A program made the translations under genes and the position numbers. This document shows, in pieces, positions 42,798 through 42,845 of a stretch of 42,845 nt of DNA. The notes below the pieces were generated by a model, which saw only the letters and a program-made list of their open reading frames with translations, did no database searches and was not told where the DNA came from. Every line of letters starts with the position of its first letter. The first letter of the stretch is position 1. Location: contig CALWKO010000011.1 in assembly GCA_944381275.1 (NCBI GenBank), forward strand, positions 1-42,845. The letters run 5' to 3'. The DNA comes from an uncultured Clostridia bacterium. Its GTDB lineage: Bacteria > Bacillota > Clostridia > Christensenellales > UBA3700.

Positions 42798-42845
42798 ATG
42801 TTAACAGCAATAGTGGGAATCAACTGGGGCGATGAAGGCAAAGGC
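42798..42845 (+). CDS. purA: Adenylosuccinate synthetase, first 16 codons (cut by window edge)
   Basis: The ATG at 42798 follows AAAGGAGAAGG. The 16 visible residues include IVGINWGDEGKG, the highly conserved N-terminal GTP/IMP-binding motif of PurA (GxQWGDEGKG, here with Asn for Gln). It would start AMP synthesis from IMP, next to the GMP branch enzyme GuaA. Everything beyond the motif lies outside the window. Confidence 0.88.
   Translation, partial: MLTAIVGINWGDEGKG

Overview
The window looks like a chromosomal segment of an endospore-forming Clostridia-type Firmicute. It carries a primary-sigma macrooperon (dnaG-rpoD-trmK-nif3-like), the spore genes spoVAC/spoVAD/spoVAE and yunB, two T-box leaders, pheS with a clostridial-type Cys cluster, mutS2 and thiI. 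Coding regions are moderately GC-rich with frequent ATA and AGG codons, while intergenic DNA is AT-rich. The exact lineage cannot be fixed from sequence alone; an uncultured gut-type clostridial order is a guess. No rRNA, tRNA, phage, IS transposase or cas gene was found.

Layout. 1-791: 5' part of a dGTPase-like HD hydrolase (minus strand, runs off the left edge), divergent from dnaG and separated from it by a 240-bp inverted-repeat element. 1200-7065: dnaG, rpoD, trmK, nif3-like, a zinc-ribbon coiled-coil protein and a membrane protein with an acidic tail, tightly packed. 7227-8920: a Pit phosphate transporter with its DUF47 partner. 8921-9388: non-coding, with two long imperfect hairpins and a 50-bp direct repeat. 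9389-10340 (minus): a three-gene DUF3791/DUF3990-type module resembling a toxin-antitoxin locus. 10563-10799: a small unknown protein. 10832-14261: a T-box-controlled 2-isopropylmalate synthase followed by a MATE transporter. 14370-22585: an aromatic supraoperon, aroF-aroB-aroA-aroC-pheA-aroE/aroK fusion-aroQ-tyrA, covering every step from DAHP to prephenate plus the first committed enzymes of both the Phe and Tyr branches. 22586-23880: about 1.3 kb of gene-free repetitive DNA with at least 13 small hairpins, a 131-bp tandem repeat and other repeats. 23883-25889: a sigma-G-like promoter, a possible 32-aa ORF and spoVAC-spoVAD-spoVAE, convergent with yunB. 26923-37995: a T-box leader with a Phe specifier, pheS-pheT, a U32 family protein, mutS2, a small membrane protein, a cysteine desulfurase and thiI. 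38032-42845: a CtpE-like P-type ATPase with a long charged repeat-bearing N-terminus, guaA, and the first codons of purA.

How it works together. Most genes are housekeeping: replication priming and transcription, tRNA charging and modification, amino-acid and purine synthesis, phosphate uptake. The spore genes build the dipicolinic-acid channel. Amino-acid genes appear to be controlled by uncharged tRNA (T-boxes before leuA and pheS) and, for pheA, by an ACT domain. Several genes (dgt, pit, the P-type ATPase, possibly the spoVA leader ORF) have good promoters whose expected start point falls on or within a few bases of the start codon and no Shine-Dalgarno sequence, which suggests leaderless transcripts. 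The least explained features are the hairpin array at 22.6-23.9 kb, the long-hairpin elements at 0.9-1.1 and 8.9-9.3 kb, the DUF3791/DUF3990 module and the small ORF coupled to spoVAC.
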